Shown: positions 17,798 to 26,141, counted from the stretch's first letter. The stretch: 64,000 bases of DNA from Pseudomonadota bacterium (GCA_023400405.1 JAEXFD010000007.1:124001-188000), one strand, 5' to 3'. Translations and numbers: made by a program. The notes: generated by a model not told the origin, from the letters alone.

Positions 17798-18946
17798 TCA
17801 GCGCTCCACGATCGCGACGGCCGAAACGCCGGGCGCGCCATAGACATGGCTATAGCCGAGGCGCAGCGTTCCGGGGACCTGCCGGGCGCCGGCGGCGCCG
17901 ATCAGCTGGACGTAATTCTCATAGACCTGCCGCAATCCGGAGGCGCCGATCGGTTCGCCGCAGGCCAGACACCCGCCATCGGTGTTTACCGGCAGGGCAC
18001 CGCCGATCCGGGTGCGGCCTTCGGCGATCCAGGCCGTCTGCTCGCCGTCCGCGCAGAAGCCGTTCTCGGCCATGTGCATGATCTCCGCGCCGACTTCGGT
18101 ATCCTGCAGTTGGGCGATGTCGATATCTTCGGGACCGACGCCCGCCATCGCATAGGCCGCCTCGGCCGCGACCGTGGTCGGCGAGCCGCCGCGTTCGACG
18201 TCGAGCGCAGGGGAGAACACTTCGAACGAGCCCGGCGGCCGCGAACGCACGGCCGCCGCGCGGAGGCGCACTGCCGGCAGGCCGAGCTCGCGTGCTCGCT
18301 TGCCGCTTGCGAGGACCAGCGCCACGGCCCCCTCGCCGGGCGAGCAGAACATGAACTTGGTCAGGGGATCGCTGAGCATCGCAGAGCTCATGATGGCCTC
18401 GAGCTCCACCGGCTCGCGCCGCCAGGCATGGTCGGCCAGCACGCCGTTGGCGAACGCCTTTTCCGCCACCGCGCCGAGCGTGCGCGGGGTGATGCCATGC
18501 ATCGCCATGTAGCGCTGGATCTTCATCGCGAAAAATTGGGTGGTTAGCATCAGCCCGGTCTCGCCATACCAGTCCGGCAGCCCCCAATCGCGCGGCAGCG
18601 GCGAAAAGGAGCCGCGCGGATGCTTGTCGAAACCGACCGCCAGCCCCAGGTCGAATTCTCCGGACTTGATCGTGCTATAGGCGCCGAACATCGCCGACCC
18701 GCCCGTCGCGCAACCATTGGCGACGTTGATGAAGGGAATGCCGGTGAGCCCCAGTTCGGCGACCATGGTATCGGCATTGCCGGCTGCGTCCGATCCTCCG
18801 AAGGCAAACTGGATGTCGGGCCACGCGAGCCCGGCACGTTCCAGCGCCTGGCGCACCGCAAAAACCCCCTGTTGCAGCCCCGTCAGCCCCGGCGTCCGCC
18901 CGAACGGGTGAATGCCGGCCCCGATGATGAAAACATCCTCGCTCAT
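17798..18946 (-). CDS. thiolase-like lipid-transfer protein (Ltp2/SCPx-type, probable retro-aldolase subunit)
   Basis: This thiolase-fold protein has 382 residues (DVFIIGAGIHPFGR start). It keeps a Cys in VANGCATGGSAMFG, but the His motif GHPxG is replaced by GEPIGASG. The C-terminal Cys-Gly-Gly-Gly is replaced by VYGAPGVSAV. Loss of two of three thiolase residues fits the Ltp2-like aldolase group, which cleaves a tertiary or secondary hydroxyacyl-CoA together with a DUF35 partner. The immediately upstream gene encodes such a partner and overlaps by four bases (ATGA). Retro-aldol activity is inferred from family and context. Confidence 0.82.
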   Translation of the reverse strand: MSEDVFIIGAGIHPFGRTPGLTGLQQGVFAVRQALERAGLAWPDIQFAFGGSDAAGNADTMVAELGLTGIPFINVANGCATGGSAMFGAYSTIKSGEFDLGLAVGFDKHPRGSFSPLPRDWGLPDWYGETGLMLTTQFFAMKIQRYMAMHGITPRTLGAVAEKAFANGVLADHAWRREPVELEAIMSSAMLSDPLTKFMFCSPGEGAVALVLASGKRARELGLPAVRLRAAAVRSRPPGSFEVFSPALDVERGGSPTTVAAEAAYAMAGVGPEDIDIAQLQDTEVGAEIMHMAENGFCADGEQTAWIAEGRTRIGGALPVNTDGGCLACGEPIGASGLRQVYENYVQLIGAAGARQVPGTLRLGYSHVYGAPGVSAVAIVER

Positions 18947-19365
18947 GCATCCGCTCCCTCGACGGGCGTGAAGGCGAAGCTGGTGCGCGCGGCGCCGTCG
19001 CCGAGTTCGAAGGGGAGCGGGACGAGCTGCATCGGCATCCCGATGACGAGGGCGTCGAAAGCGACGCCGACAATCCGCCCTTCGACGATCAGCGCGCCAT
19101 CGAGTTCGACATAGCCCACCGCATAAGGCTCGAAGGCTTCGGGACCCGCATAGGGCGGCGATTTCGGACGGAAACGCTGGACCGTCCACGACCACAACCT
19201 GCCCTGCGTTGGCAACCGGATCCGCTCGTAGCGCGGATCGTCTTCAGGTCTCGGCGGAAACAGGATCTTGCCGCTACCCCGATCGCGCGACGCGAGCAGC
19301 GCGATCCCGTCCTCGAGCTGCTCGATCAGTCCCTCGGCGATGGGGGGCGTCTGCATGTCTGGCAC
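18943..19365 (-). CDS. OB-fold DUF35 acyl-CoA-associated protein without zinc-ribbon cysteines
   Basis: This protein of about 140 residues resembles the DUF35 OB-fold partner of thiolase-like proteins (ChsH2 C-terminal domain). Recognisable parts are GRLWSWTVQRFRPKSPPY, AVGYVELDGALIVEGRI and a terminal beta-rich region. DUF35 proteins usually begin with a Cys4 zinc ribbon; this one contains no Cys at all, and the expected region reads LFPPRPEDDPRYE. The GTG start is favoured by a GGAGAG site; an ATG nine bases on is also possible. It is the first gene of the operon encoding the Ltp2-like protein, two dehydrogenases and a thiolase. Confidence 0.78.
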   Translation of the reverse strand: MPDMQTPPIAEGLIEQLEDGIALLASRDRGSGKILFPPRPEDDPRYERIRLPTQGRLWSWTVQRFRPKSPPYAGPEAFEPYAVGYVELDGALIVEGRIVGVAFDALVIGMPMQLVPLPFELGDGAARTSFAFTPVEGADA

Positions 19366-19432
19366 GGCTTCTCTCCTGCCCACATGCATAACCGTTCCGC
19401 GAACCGACGACTTCTGACCAATGCGACAGCCG

Positions 19433-20236
19433 CTAGCGCACCATCCCCAGAAAGCCGAGCTGGGCCGCCTTGAACAGCGTCTGGTCGCGATTGACCGCGT
19501 CCAGCTTGATCGATGCCGAACGGATGTGGAAACGCACGGTCGTTCGCTGGAGGCCCAGGATCAGTCCGATCTCGTCGTTCGTCTTTCCCGCCGCCGCCCA
19601 GCGAAGGCACTCCACTTCGCGCTTGGTGAGCGACACGCCTCCCAAGGTCATGCGCGTCCGGGCCGTAACCTTGACATAGCTTTGGACGAAGGCGTGGGCG
19701 AGGATCGCGAGCGCATCCGCGGCATGCGCATAGGCATCGGACAGATCCTCTTGCTCGGGATCGGGCGAGAGGAAGCTCGCAGCGCCGATCTGCCCGAACG
19801 GCAGGTGGATCGGCACGACCAGTGCCGCCGGCGTCATCGCCCTCGCGCGAAAATCCTGGCGATCGATCGCGTCGAGCAGGGGATTTGCGAGGCGAGTGTG
19901 AAATCCGTCGGCATTGCACCAGAACGGCTCGGCCTCAACACGGCAGGCATGGACGATGGGGGAGGACAAGGCGAGCTGTGGCGCCTCCCACCAGCGCGGC
20001 TCGCTCTCGCGAAACCCGAACACGGACGTCGCGAGTACCGCGCCCTCCCCGTCCCGCATCGGCTCGCGCGTCGCGACATTGTGAGTCACGGCGGTCCGCA
20101 GTCCGCACAACTGCCGAACTGTCTCGCGCAGCGCCTCCGCCGCCGGACGAATCCCGGCGGCATCGGAAAAGCGGACGGCATCGATCATCGCCGCGGTCGG
20201 CTCAGCGCGAGAGAGGGCCGCCTCGTGCACCGTCAC
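19433..20236 (-). CDS. LuxR-family regulator with autoinducer-binding-like domain (LuxR solo)
   Basis: About 267 residues. The N-terminal two thirds resembles an autoinducer-binding domain (PIVHACRVEAEPFWCN, then GQIGAASFLSPD). The C-terminus is a GerE-type helix-turn-helix: LTKREVECLRWAAAGKTNDE, then TVRFHIRSASIKLDAVNR. No luxI-type synthase is present in the window, so it would be an orphan receptor. The GTG start overlaps the TetR gene's stop (GTGA), so both regulators are cotranscribed. It lies directly upstream of the Ltp2/thiolase operon, same strand, 67 bases away, and is a candidate activator of it. The ligand could be a pathway intermediate instead of a homoserine lactone. Confidence 0.8.
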   Translation of the reverse strand: MTVHEAALSRAEPTAAMIDAVRFSDAAGIRPAAEALRETVRQLCGLRTAVTHNVATREPMRDGEGAVLATSVFGFRESEPRWWEAPQLALSSPIVHACRVEAEPFWCNADGFHTRLANPLLDAIDRQDFRARAMTPAALVVPIHLPFGQIGAASFLSPDPEQEDLSDAYAHAADALAILAHAFVQSYVKVTARTRMTLGGVSLTKREVECLRWAAAGKTNDEIGLILGLQRTTVRFHIRSASIKLDAVNRDQTLFKAAQLGFLGMVR

Positions 20237-20850
20237 TTCTGGCTCAGGCTGAGTCCTTCGAAGAAGGGCTGGCAGAGCGCATCGGCCACTTCTTCGGGCG
20301 ACCGCGTCTTGGCGATCGAGGGGTACCATTTATACGCCCAGTTGCACATGCCGAGAAAGCCATAGGTGGTGAGGTCGGGGTCGCACGGCCGGAACAGCTT
20401 GTCGTCGATGCCCTGGGTGATGATGCCGCGCACCCGCTCGAAATAATCTTTTCGCTGCGCGCGGATATGGCTGCGCATCTTGCCTTCGAGATCCTCGTAA
20501 TGATCCATGAAGGCGCGGACATAGCCTGGGTGCTCGGCGATCTGGCGCAGGATGTCGATGCAGGCGGCGCGCAGCCGGCGAAGCGGATCGGCGGTCTCGG
20601 ATTCGTCCGCCAACCCGGCAAGCAGGGCGCTCATATGCGCATCGTGGATCGCGAACAGGATCGCGTGCTTGCTCGGGAAATAGTGATACAGCGTCGGCTT
20701 GCCGAGGCCCACTTCGTCGGCGAGCATCTGCATCGACGCCTTGTGATAGCCCACCCGGTCGAACAGGATCGCGCAATGCCTGAGGATTTCGTTGCGCTTC
20801 TCGTCATGCGCTTCAGTCTTCTGCCGCTTCTTTTCCGATTGTCGCGCCAT
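20233..20850 (-). CDS. TetR-family repressor, candidate for the CGACCG palindrome
   Basis: This TetR regulator has 205 residues. A Lys/Arg-rich N-terminus is followed by the helix-turn-helix: ILRHCAILFDRVGYHKASM, then LADEVGLGKPTLYHYFPSK. A larger C-terminal ligand domain follows. It is the only TetR gene inside the 1-29,400 block, whose divergent promoters share a 14-bp palindrome of TetR type. It is therefore the best candidate to bind these sites. Its own upstream region (20,851-20,902) has no copy, so autoregulation by this motif is not evident. Acyl-CoA ligands are common for such regulators. Confidence 0.88.
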   Translation of the reverse strand: MARQSEKKRQKTEAHDEKRNEILRHCAILFDRVGYHKASMQMLADEVGLGKPTLYHYFPSKHAILFAIHDAHMSALLAGLADESETADPLRRLRAACIDILRQIAEHPGYVRAFMDHYEDLEGKMRSHIRAQRKDYFERVRGIITQGIDDKLFRPCDPDLTTYGFLGMCNWAYKWYPSIAKTRSPEEVADALCQPFFEGLSLSQK

Positions 20851-20902
20851 CTCAGCTTCGTTTCCTCATGATCGGCCGCCAGCCCCAGCTGGGTTATTCG
20901 CC

Positions 20903-21634
20903 TTATTGTACAAGCGCCCCGCCATCGACGGCGAGCGAAACGCCGGTGATGTAGGACGATTCATCGCCGGCAAGAAAGAGCACTGCCGCAACCACTTCGT
21001 TCATGTCCGCCAGCCTGCCCATCGGCACGCGTGCAAGACGCCGCTCGAATGCTTCGGCATCGGAATAAGCGGCGCGGGCCAGGTCGCTGTCGATCGGGCC
21101 CGGATGAACGGCGTTGCAGCGCACGCCTTCCGCCGCATGCTGCGCCGCCGTGACCCGCGTCAGCATGGTGAGCGCCGCCTTGCTGCAGGCATAGGCCGGG
21201 TCCATGATCTGGGACTGGCCGAGACCGGCCACCGAAGAAACGTTGACGATCGTCCCGCCGCCCTGGGCGCGGAAGCGTGGCAGCACGGCGCGCGTGCCCA
21301 GGAACGGGCCCTTCACATTGACCGCCATGCTGCGATCCCAATCCTCGCCGGTGCGATCCTCGATGCGGGTGAGCCGGGATGCGATCCCCGCATTGTTGAC
21401 GAGGATATCGACTCCGCCCCAGCGCGCCTCCGCCTCTTCCAACACTGCCGCCCAGTCGGACGCTTCGGCTACGTCGAGGCGCATGCCGGAGATCGCCGCG
21501 TTGCCGCCATTCTCCGCTACATCGAGGTCGCCGATCAGCACATGAGCGCCCTCCGCCACAAAGGCCTCGGCAAGCGCCCGGCCCAAGCCTGCGGCACCCC
21601 CGGTAATGATCGTGCGCTTGCCCGCGAGTCTCAA
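20903..21634 (-). CDS. SDR family oxidoreductase
   Basis: This SDR has 243 residues with TGGAAGLGRALAEAF as the nucleotide-binding motif. ILVNNAGIAS, the Ser-containing IVNVSSVAG and YACSKAAL (Tyr and Lys) follow, with ITGVSLAVDGG at the C-terminus. I chose a TTG start preceded by GGAGGGGCG; an alternative TTG is six codons upstream at 21652. A CGACCG palindrome lies about 20 bases upstream of the start, where a bound repressor would block transcription or initiation. Probably oxidises a hydroxyacyl-CoA or alcohol. Confidence 0.87.
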   Translation of the reverse strand: MRLAGKRTIITGGAAGLGRALAEAFVAEGAHVLIGDLDVAENGGNAAISGMRLDVAEASDWAAVLEEAEARWGGVDILVNNAGIASRLTRIEDRTGEDWDRSMAVNVKGPFLGTRAVLPRFRAQGGGTIVNVSSVAGLGQSQIMDPAYACSKAALTMLTRVTAAQHAAEGVRCNAVHPGPIDSDLARAAYSDAEAFERRLARVPMGRLADMNEVVAAVLFLAGDESSYITGVSLAVDGGALVQ

Positions 21635-21654
21635 CGCCCCTCCAAAAGGCAACT

Positions 21655-21668
21655 CGACCGCCCGGTCG
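21655..21668. promoter_or_regulatory. operator-like palindrome, copy 4 (CGACCG-N2-CGGTCG)
   Basis: CGACCGCCCGGTCG has perfect arms and is identical to the copy at 6,198. It lies between two divergent SDR genes, about 20 bases from the leftward start and 58 from the rightward one. Confidence 0.75.
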
Positions 21669-21726
21669 GTTGTTCATACTAGTGGCGGCGCGAGCGCAAT
21701 AAGGCAAGGTTTGAAAGAGGAAAGAG

Positions 21727-22479
21727 ATGCAGTTGGAGAGCAAAACGGCATTGGTCACCGGCGCGAGCTCGGGCCTGGGGCGTCATTTCGCGACCTTGCT
21801 GGCGCGCGAGGGCGCAACGGTCATTGCGGCCGCTCGGCGGGAAGACGCGCTGCTCACGCTTTCCGAAGGAATCCAGGCGGAGGGCGGCACCTGCATCCCC
21901 CTCGTGATGGACGTAACCGACTCCGTCTCGGTCGCCGAGGGATTCGATCGGATCGGCCGCGAGATCGCGACGCCGCTAACCATTCTCGTCAACAATGCCG
22001 GCGTCGCGCAGACCCGAGCGGCGCTGGACGTGACCGAAGCCGAGTGGCGCCAGGTCGTCGAACCGAACTTGACCGGCGCCTTCCTGGTGGCGCAGGCGGC
22101 GGCGCGGGCGATGCGCGAGACGGGCGGCACGATCATCAACGTCGCCTCGATCCTGGGCGAGCGCGTCTCCAAGGGCCTCGCCGCCTATGCCGCGAGCAAG
22201 GCCGGCCTGATCCAGCTCAGCAAGGCGATGGCGCTCGAATGGGCGCCGCTCGGGATCCGCGTGAACGCCCTCGCCCCCGGCTATATCGAAACCGATCTCA
22301 ACCGCGATTTCTTCGCTTCGGACGCGGGCCAAAGGCTGATCGCGCGGATTCCCCAGCGCCGGCTGGGCCAGATGGAGGACCTCGACGGGCCGTTGCTGCT
22401 GCTGTGCTCCGATCGGTCGGCATACATCACCGGCGCGGTGCTCGCCGTCGACGGAGGCCATCTGGTCAGCGGGTTATAA
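21727..22479 (+). CDS. SDR family oxidoreductase
   Basis: This FabG-like SDR has 250 residues: TGASSGLGRHFA near the start, ILVNNAGVAQ, IINVASILGE, YAASKAG and ITGAVLAVDGGH at the end. An AAAGAGGAAAGAG ribosome region precedes the ATG. It is transcribed alone; the next gene converges with only eight bases between stops. It is divergent from the SDR at 20,903 across an operator copy, so the two are probably induced together. Confidence 0.9.
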   Translation: MQLESKTALVTGASSGLGRHFATLLAREGATVIAAARREDALLTLSEGIQAEGGTCIPLVMDVTDSVSVAEGFDRIGREIATPLTILVNNAGVAQTRAALDVTEAEWRQVVEPNLTGAFLVAQAAARAMRETGGTIINVASILGERVSKGLAAYAASKAGLIQLSKAMALEWAPLGIRVNALAPGYIETDLNRDFFASDAGQRLIARIPQRRLGQMEDLDGPLLLLCSDRSAYITGAVLAVDGGHLVSGL

Positions 22480-22487
22480 ATGCGCCT

Positions 22488-23177
22488 TCAAGCGTCCATC
22501 GCCGTGGCGCCGATCACCCAAGCCGAGAGGCCGGCGGTCGGCACCGCGCAGATCACCGCCTCCGCAACGGCCTCTTCGCTCGCCCCGGCCTTGCGCGCGC
22601 CCTTGATATGGACCGACGCCCATTCGCTGTAATCGGCGACCAGCACGGTGACGAGCAGGAGCTCCGCATGCACCGGACCGAGCGCGGTTCCGGACAGCGT
22701 GCCCTCGCGCATCAGATAATAGGCATCGGCGCCAAGCGGCTTGACGTCGAAAAGCTTGCCGAGAGACGGCGGCATCGTGCCGAAATAATGGAGGAAATTG
22801 GCCTCGGCCGCCCCGGGTTCGACCGTCAGGTCCGCGCCGCTCCACTCGGGGTCGACGGCGTCTGGATAAACCGCCTGGAAAAGCCGATGATAGCGTAACG
22901 CAGCACCCTCCCCCCGCACGCTCGAAAGGATCGCGACTGCGGCCGCCGCCTCCTCCTCGGAAAGGCCAGCATCGCGTGCCGCCGCGAGTTCGCGCTGGGC
23001 GAGTTCCGGATAGCCCTTTACGGTTGCGGCACAGGCAACGAACAATCGCTTCACCCTCGCTGGCAACGCGCCGTTAGTGTCGATGATCGTGCGCCAGCGG
23101 CGGAAACCGGCAACGGTCTTGGGCGCATCGCGCCGCAAAAGACCCAAGCTGGCGAGCGGTGGGAGGCTCTCGGTCAT
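22488..23177 (-). CDS. two-domain carboxymuconolactone-decarboxylase-like protein (paralogue of 5,384)
   Basis: About 229 residues. It has the same layout as the CMD protein at 5,384: an N-terminal TVAGFRRWRTIIDTNGALPARVK region, VAILSSVRGEGAALRYH, a linker ending NFLHYFGTMPPSLGKLF, then ADAYYLMREGTLSG and AVICAVPTAGLSAWVIG. The two proteins share FRGRT-like spacing and the phrases YFGT-P and ADAYYLMR. No CxxC is seen. The ATG was chosen with GCAGGAGAG upstream. It is divergent from a large catabolic operon, again with CGACCG palindromes between. Function unknown; it may be a subunit or a small-molecule lyase. Confidence 0.8.
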   Translation of the reverse strand: MTESLPPLASLGLLRRDAPKTVAGFRRWRTIIDTNGALPARVKRLFVACAATVKGYPELAQRELAAARDAGLSEEEAAAAVAILSSVRGEGAALRYHRLFQAVYPDAVDPEWSGADLTVEPGAAEANFLHYFGTMPPSLGKLFDVKPLGADAYYLMREGTLSGTALGPVHAELLLVTVLVADYSEWASVHIKGARKAGASEEAVAEAVICAVPTAGLSAWVIGATAMDA

Positions 23178-23195
23178 CGTCTCTCCTGCGTCTCT

Positions 23196-23209
23196 AGACC
23201 GTCCGGTCG
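23196..23209. promoter_or_regulatory. operator-like palindrome, copy 5 (one arm mismatch)
   Basis: AGACCGTCCGGTCG matches the repeat except for the first base. It lies 19 bases upstream of the CMD gene start. Confidence 0.68.
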
Positions 23210-23267
23210 GCCGAATTTTGCTATGCCCCTGCGAACCGCCCGTCAATAGCCCAGCGGAGTTGACGCC

Positions 23268-23281
23268 CGACCGGACGGTCG
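23268..23281. promoter_or_regulatory. operator-like palindrome, copy 6 (CGACCG-N2-CGGTCG)
   Basis: CGACCGGACGGTCG has perfect arms. It lies 66 bases before the ATG of the rightward SDR that opens the second catabolic module. Confidence 0.75.
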
Positions 23282-23347
23282 ATTACATGCGGAACAGAAA
23301 GATGCGCCTGAACGGCCGGCCCGCACATGCGAGAGGAACAGGGTTCG

Positions 23348-24235
23348 ATGAAGGATTTCTCCGGAAAAACGGCCGTCATCACCGGCGCCGGCAGCGGCAT
23401 CGGTGCCGCGCTCGCCAGGCTGGCCGGCGCGCAGGGCATGAACCTGGTGCTCGCGGACATCAACCTCGACGACCTGGAGATCGTGGCATCGCAGATCGTC
23501 GCGCCGGCGATCGTCGTGCAGCAGACCGACGTAGCCAACGCAGGTGCCGTGCAGGCACTTGCGGATCTCTCCTGGAGCCAGTTCGGCGAGGTTTCCCTGC
23601 TCTGCAACAATGCCGGCGTCGTGCCCGGCGGGCGCCATCGTCCCGTCTGGGACTATTCGGCGGAAGACTGGCGCTGGGCCTTCGGCGTGAATGTGGACGG
23701 CGTGGTCAACGGCATCCGCAGCTTCGTGCCGCGAATGCTGGCCGAGGGACGCCCCGGCCATGTGCTCAATACGGCCTCGGTGGCGGGATTCGTCAGCGGC
23801 TCCGGCTCGGCCGTCTATGGCGCTTCGAAGCACGCCGTGGTGCGGGTCACCGAGGCGCTGTACGCGGGCCTGCGCGACGAGGGGGCGCCGATCGGCGTGA
23901 CGATGCTCTGCCCGGGGCTCGTCGCTACCCGGATTTACGATTCGGAGCGGTCCCGGCCTTCGCATCTGCGCGCCGTCGGCGGACGTCCAGAGGAAGCCGA
24001 GGCGCTTCAGTCGGTCGCGGACAACCTCTATCGCAGCGCTCCTTCGGCCGACGAGGTGGCCGCGTTGACGTTCGACGGGATACGGAACGATCAGTTCTAC
24101 GTGTTCACCACCACGCGTTTCGACGAGCCGATCCGCGCCCGTACCGACGCGATCCTCTCGCGGCGCAATCCCGAGTTCGAAAGCCTGCTCGCGCTAAGCA
24201 AGGAAGATGCCGGTATCACGGAGAAGGCGCAGTGA
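23348..24235 (+). CDS. SDR family oxidoreductase, long C-terminus
   Basis: This SDR has about 295 residues. Motifs are ITGAGSGIGAALA, LLCNNAGVVPGG, NTASVAGFVSGSGS and YGASKHAVV. The C-terminus extends some 50 residues beyond the usual FabG end and lacks the VDGG ending, as in classical SDRs such as those acting on larger alcohols. The ATG is preceded by a GAGAGGAACAGGG stretch. It is the first gene of an operon in which each of the next five genes overlaps its neighbour by four bases. Confidence 0.9.
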   Translation: MKDFSGKTAVITGAGSGIGAALARLAGAQGMNLVLADINLDDLEIVASQIVAPAIVVQQTDVANAGAVQALADLSWSQFGEVSLLCNNAGVVPGGRHRPVWDYSAEDWRWAFGVNVDGVVNGIRSFVPRMLAEGRPGHVLNTASVAGFVSGSGSAVYGASKHAVVRVTEALYAGLRDEGAPIGVTMLCPGLVATRIYDSERSRPSHLRAVGGRPEEAEALQSVADNLYRSAPSADEVAALTFDGIRNDQFYVFTTTRFDEPIRARTDAILSRRNPEFESLLALSKEDAGITEKAQ

Positions 24236-24984
24236 ATCGACTCCAAGGCAAAGTCGCGTTGATCACGGGAGCCGCATCGGGCATCGGCCTGGCGACGGCG
24301 CGCCGTTTCGCCGCCGAAGGCGCGACCGTCCTGCTCGGCGACCGCAATGGCGATGCGCTCGCCAAGGCGAGGGCGGACCTTCCCGGCGACATGCACCAGG
24401 CCGTCACCTTCGACGTCACCGACGAGGAAGCCTGGACCGCGCTCGCCGCGGATATCAAGCGCCGCTTCGGCAAGCTCGACATTCTGGTCAACAATGCCGG
24501 CTTCGGGAAATTCGCGTCGATCGCCGAAACGAGCCTCGCGCAGTGGCGCTCGATCCTCGCGGTCAACCTCGACAGCGTGTTTCTCGGCACCAAAGCGATG
24601 CTGCCGCTGCTCGCTGCGTCGGGGAACGGGGCGATCGTCAACATGTCGTCGATCCGCGGCATCGTCGCTGGAGTCGGCACGGGCTCCTATTGCGCGGCAA
24701 AGGGAGGCGTCCGCATGTTCACCAAGGCAACCGCGATCGAATGCGCCGCGGCAGGGAATGGCGTGCGCGCCAATTCGGTCCATCCCGGGCATATCGCCAC
24801 CCCGCTGACGGCGCCCGCTTATGCCAACCCGGAAATCGCCAAGGCGCTGATGGACGATGTGCCGATCGGCCGGATCGGCGAGGCGGAGGAGATTGCGGAT
24901 GCGATCCTGTTCCTCGCGAGCGACGAGTCCCGCTACATGACCGGCGCAGAACTGGTGATCGACGGCGGGACGACCGCGCGATGA
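24232..24984 (+). CDS. SDR family oxidoreductase
   Basis: This FabG-like SDR has 250 residues: ITGAASGIGLATARRF, ILVNNAGFGKF, IVNMSSIRGIVAG, YCAAKGGVRMF and MTGAELVIDGG. The GTG start has a GGAGAAGG site and overlaps the preceding SDR stop. It probably oxidises a hydroxyl group on the acyl intermediate handled by the following dehydrogenase. Two SDRs in series suggest two alcohol oxidations or a reversible epimerisation. Confidence 0.9.
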   Translation: MNRLQGKVALITGAASGIGLATARRFAAEGATVLLGDRNGDALAKARADLPGDMHQAVTFDVTDEEAWTALAADIKRRFGKLDILVNNAGFGKFASIAETSLAQWRSILAVNLDSVFLGTKAMLPLLAASGNGAIVNMSSIRGIVAGVGTGSYCAAKGGVRMFTKATAIECAAAGNGVRANSVHPGHIATPLTAPAYANPEIAKALMDDVPIGRIGEAEEIADAILFLASDESRYMTGAELVIDGGTTAR

Positions 24985-26141
24985 GCGAACGCGCCGCCAC
25001 CATTGCCGCGAAGGTCGAGGCATTCGTCCGCGATGTCGTCGTTCCTTACGAAAAGGATCCTCGCCGTGATCGCCATGGGCCCAGCGACGCGCTGGTCGCC
25101 GAACTCCGCAAGCAGGCGCGCGCGGCCGGTATCCTGACGCCGCACATCCTCGCCGACGGCACTCATCTGACCCAGCGCGAAACGGCGATCGTGCTGATCA
25201 AGACCGGCCTTTCTCCGCTCGGCCCCCTCGCCTGCAACACGGCGGCGCCCGACGAAGGCAATATGTATTTGCTCGGCAAGGTCGGCAGCTCCGATCAGCA
25301 CGCCCGCTTCCGCGATCCGCTCGTGCGCGGCGAGGCGCGCTCCGCCTTCTTCATGACCGAGCCCGCCGAGGATGGCGGCGCCGGCTCGGATCCGTCGATG
25401 ATGCAGACGACCTGCCGTCTGGACGGCAATCACTGGGTCATCAACGGCCGCAAAAAGTTCATCACCGGCGCGGAAGGCGCGCGGGTCGGCATCGTGATGG
25501 CGAAGTCCGAGGACGGTGCCTGCATGTTCCTGGTCGACCTACCGGATCCTGCGATCCGCACCGTGCGCGTGCTCGATACGATCGACAGTTCGATGCCGGG
25601 CGGACATGCCGAGGTCGACATCGTCGATCTGCGCGTGCCCGCCGACCAGATGCTTGGCGCCAGCGGCGAGGGTTTCGCCTATGCGCAGGTGCGGCTGAGC
25701 CCTGCCCGGCTGTCGCACTGCATGCGCTGGCTCGGTCTCGCCATCCGCGCCCAGGAAATCGCCAGCGACTATGCCTGCCGGCGCCACGCCTTCGGCAAGC
25801 CGCTCGTCGATCACGAAGGCGTCGGCTTCATGCTCGCCGAGAATCTGATCGACCTGAAACAGGCGGAACTCATGATCGATTGGTGCGCGGGCGTGCTCGA
25901 CACCGGCTCGCTCGGCACCGCAGAAAGCTCGATGACCAAGGTCGCCGTCTCCGATGCGCTGTTCCGCGTCGTCGATCGATGCGTGCAGGTGATGGGCGGC
26001 ACCGGCATTTCCGGCGACACGATCGTCGAGCAGGCGTTCCGCGAAATCCGCGCCTTCCGCATCTATGACGGCCCGACCGAGGTGCACAAATGGAGCCTCG
26101 CCAAGAAGATCAAGCGCGAGTGGAAGGCCGCCCATCAATGA
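24981..26141 (+). CDS. acyl-CoA dehydrogenase, ACAD10/11 (LvaC)-like, second copy
   Basis: 386 residues. FFMTEPAEDGGAGSDP is the FAD/substrate signature, INGRKKFITGAEGA the middle-domain motif, RRHAFGKPLVDHEG lies in the helical domain and the C-terminus reads IYDGPTEVHKW. The DGPxEVH ending, in place of YEGT, matches the ACAD10/11 group and the paralogue at 6,272. The start overlaps the SDR stop (ATGA). A kinase of the LvaA type is encoded two genes downstream, with an exported DUF1254 protein in between. Expected chemistry by analogy is removal of phosphate from a 4-phosphoacyl-CoA to give an enoyl-CoA. Confidence 0.88.
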   Translation: MSERAATIAAKVEAFVRDVVVPYEKDPRRDRHGPSDALVAELRKQARAAGILTPHILADGTHLTQRETAIVLIKTGLSPLGPLACNTAAPDEGNMYLLGKVGSSDQHARFRDPLVRGEARSAFFMTEPAEDGGAGSDPSMMQTTCRLDGNHWVINGRKKFITGAEGARVGIVMAKSEDGACMFLVDLPDPAIRTVRVLDTIDSSMPGGHAEVDIVDLRVPADQMLGASGEGFAYAQVRLSPARLSHCMRWLGLAIRAQEIASDYACRRHAFGKPLVDHEGVGFMLAENLIDLKQAELMIDWCAGVLDTGSLGTAESSMTKVAVSDALFRVVDRCVQVMGGTGISGDTIVEQAFREIRAFRIYDGPTEVHKWSLAKKIKREWKAAHQ

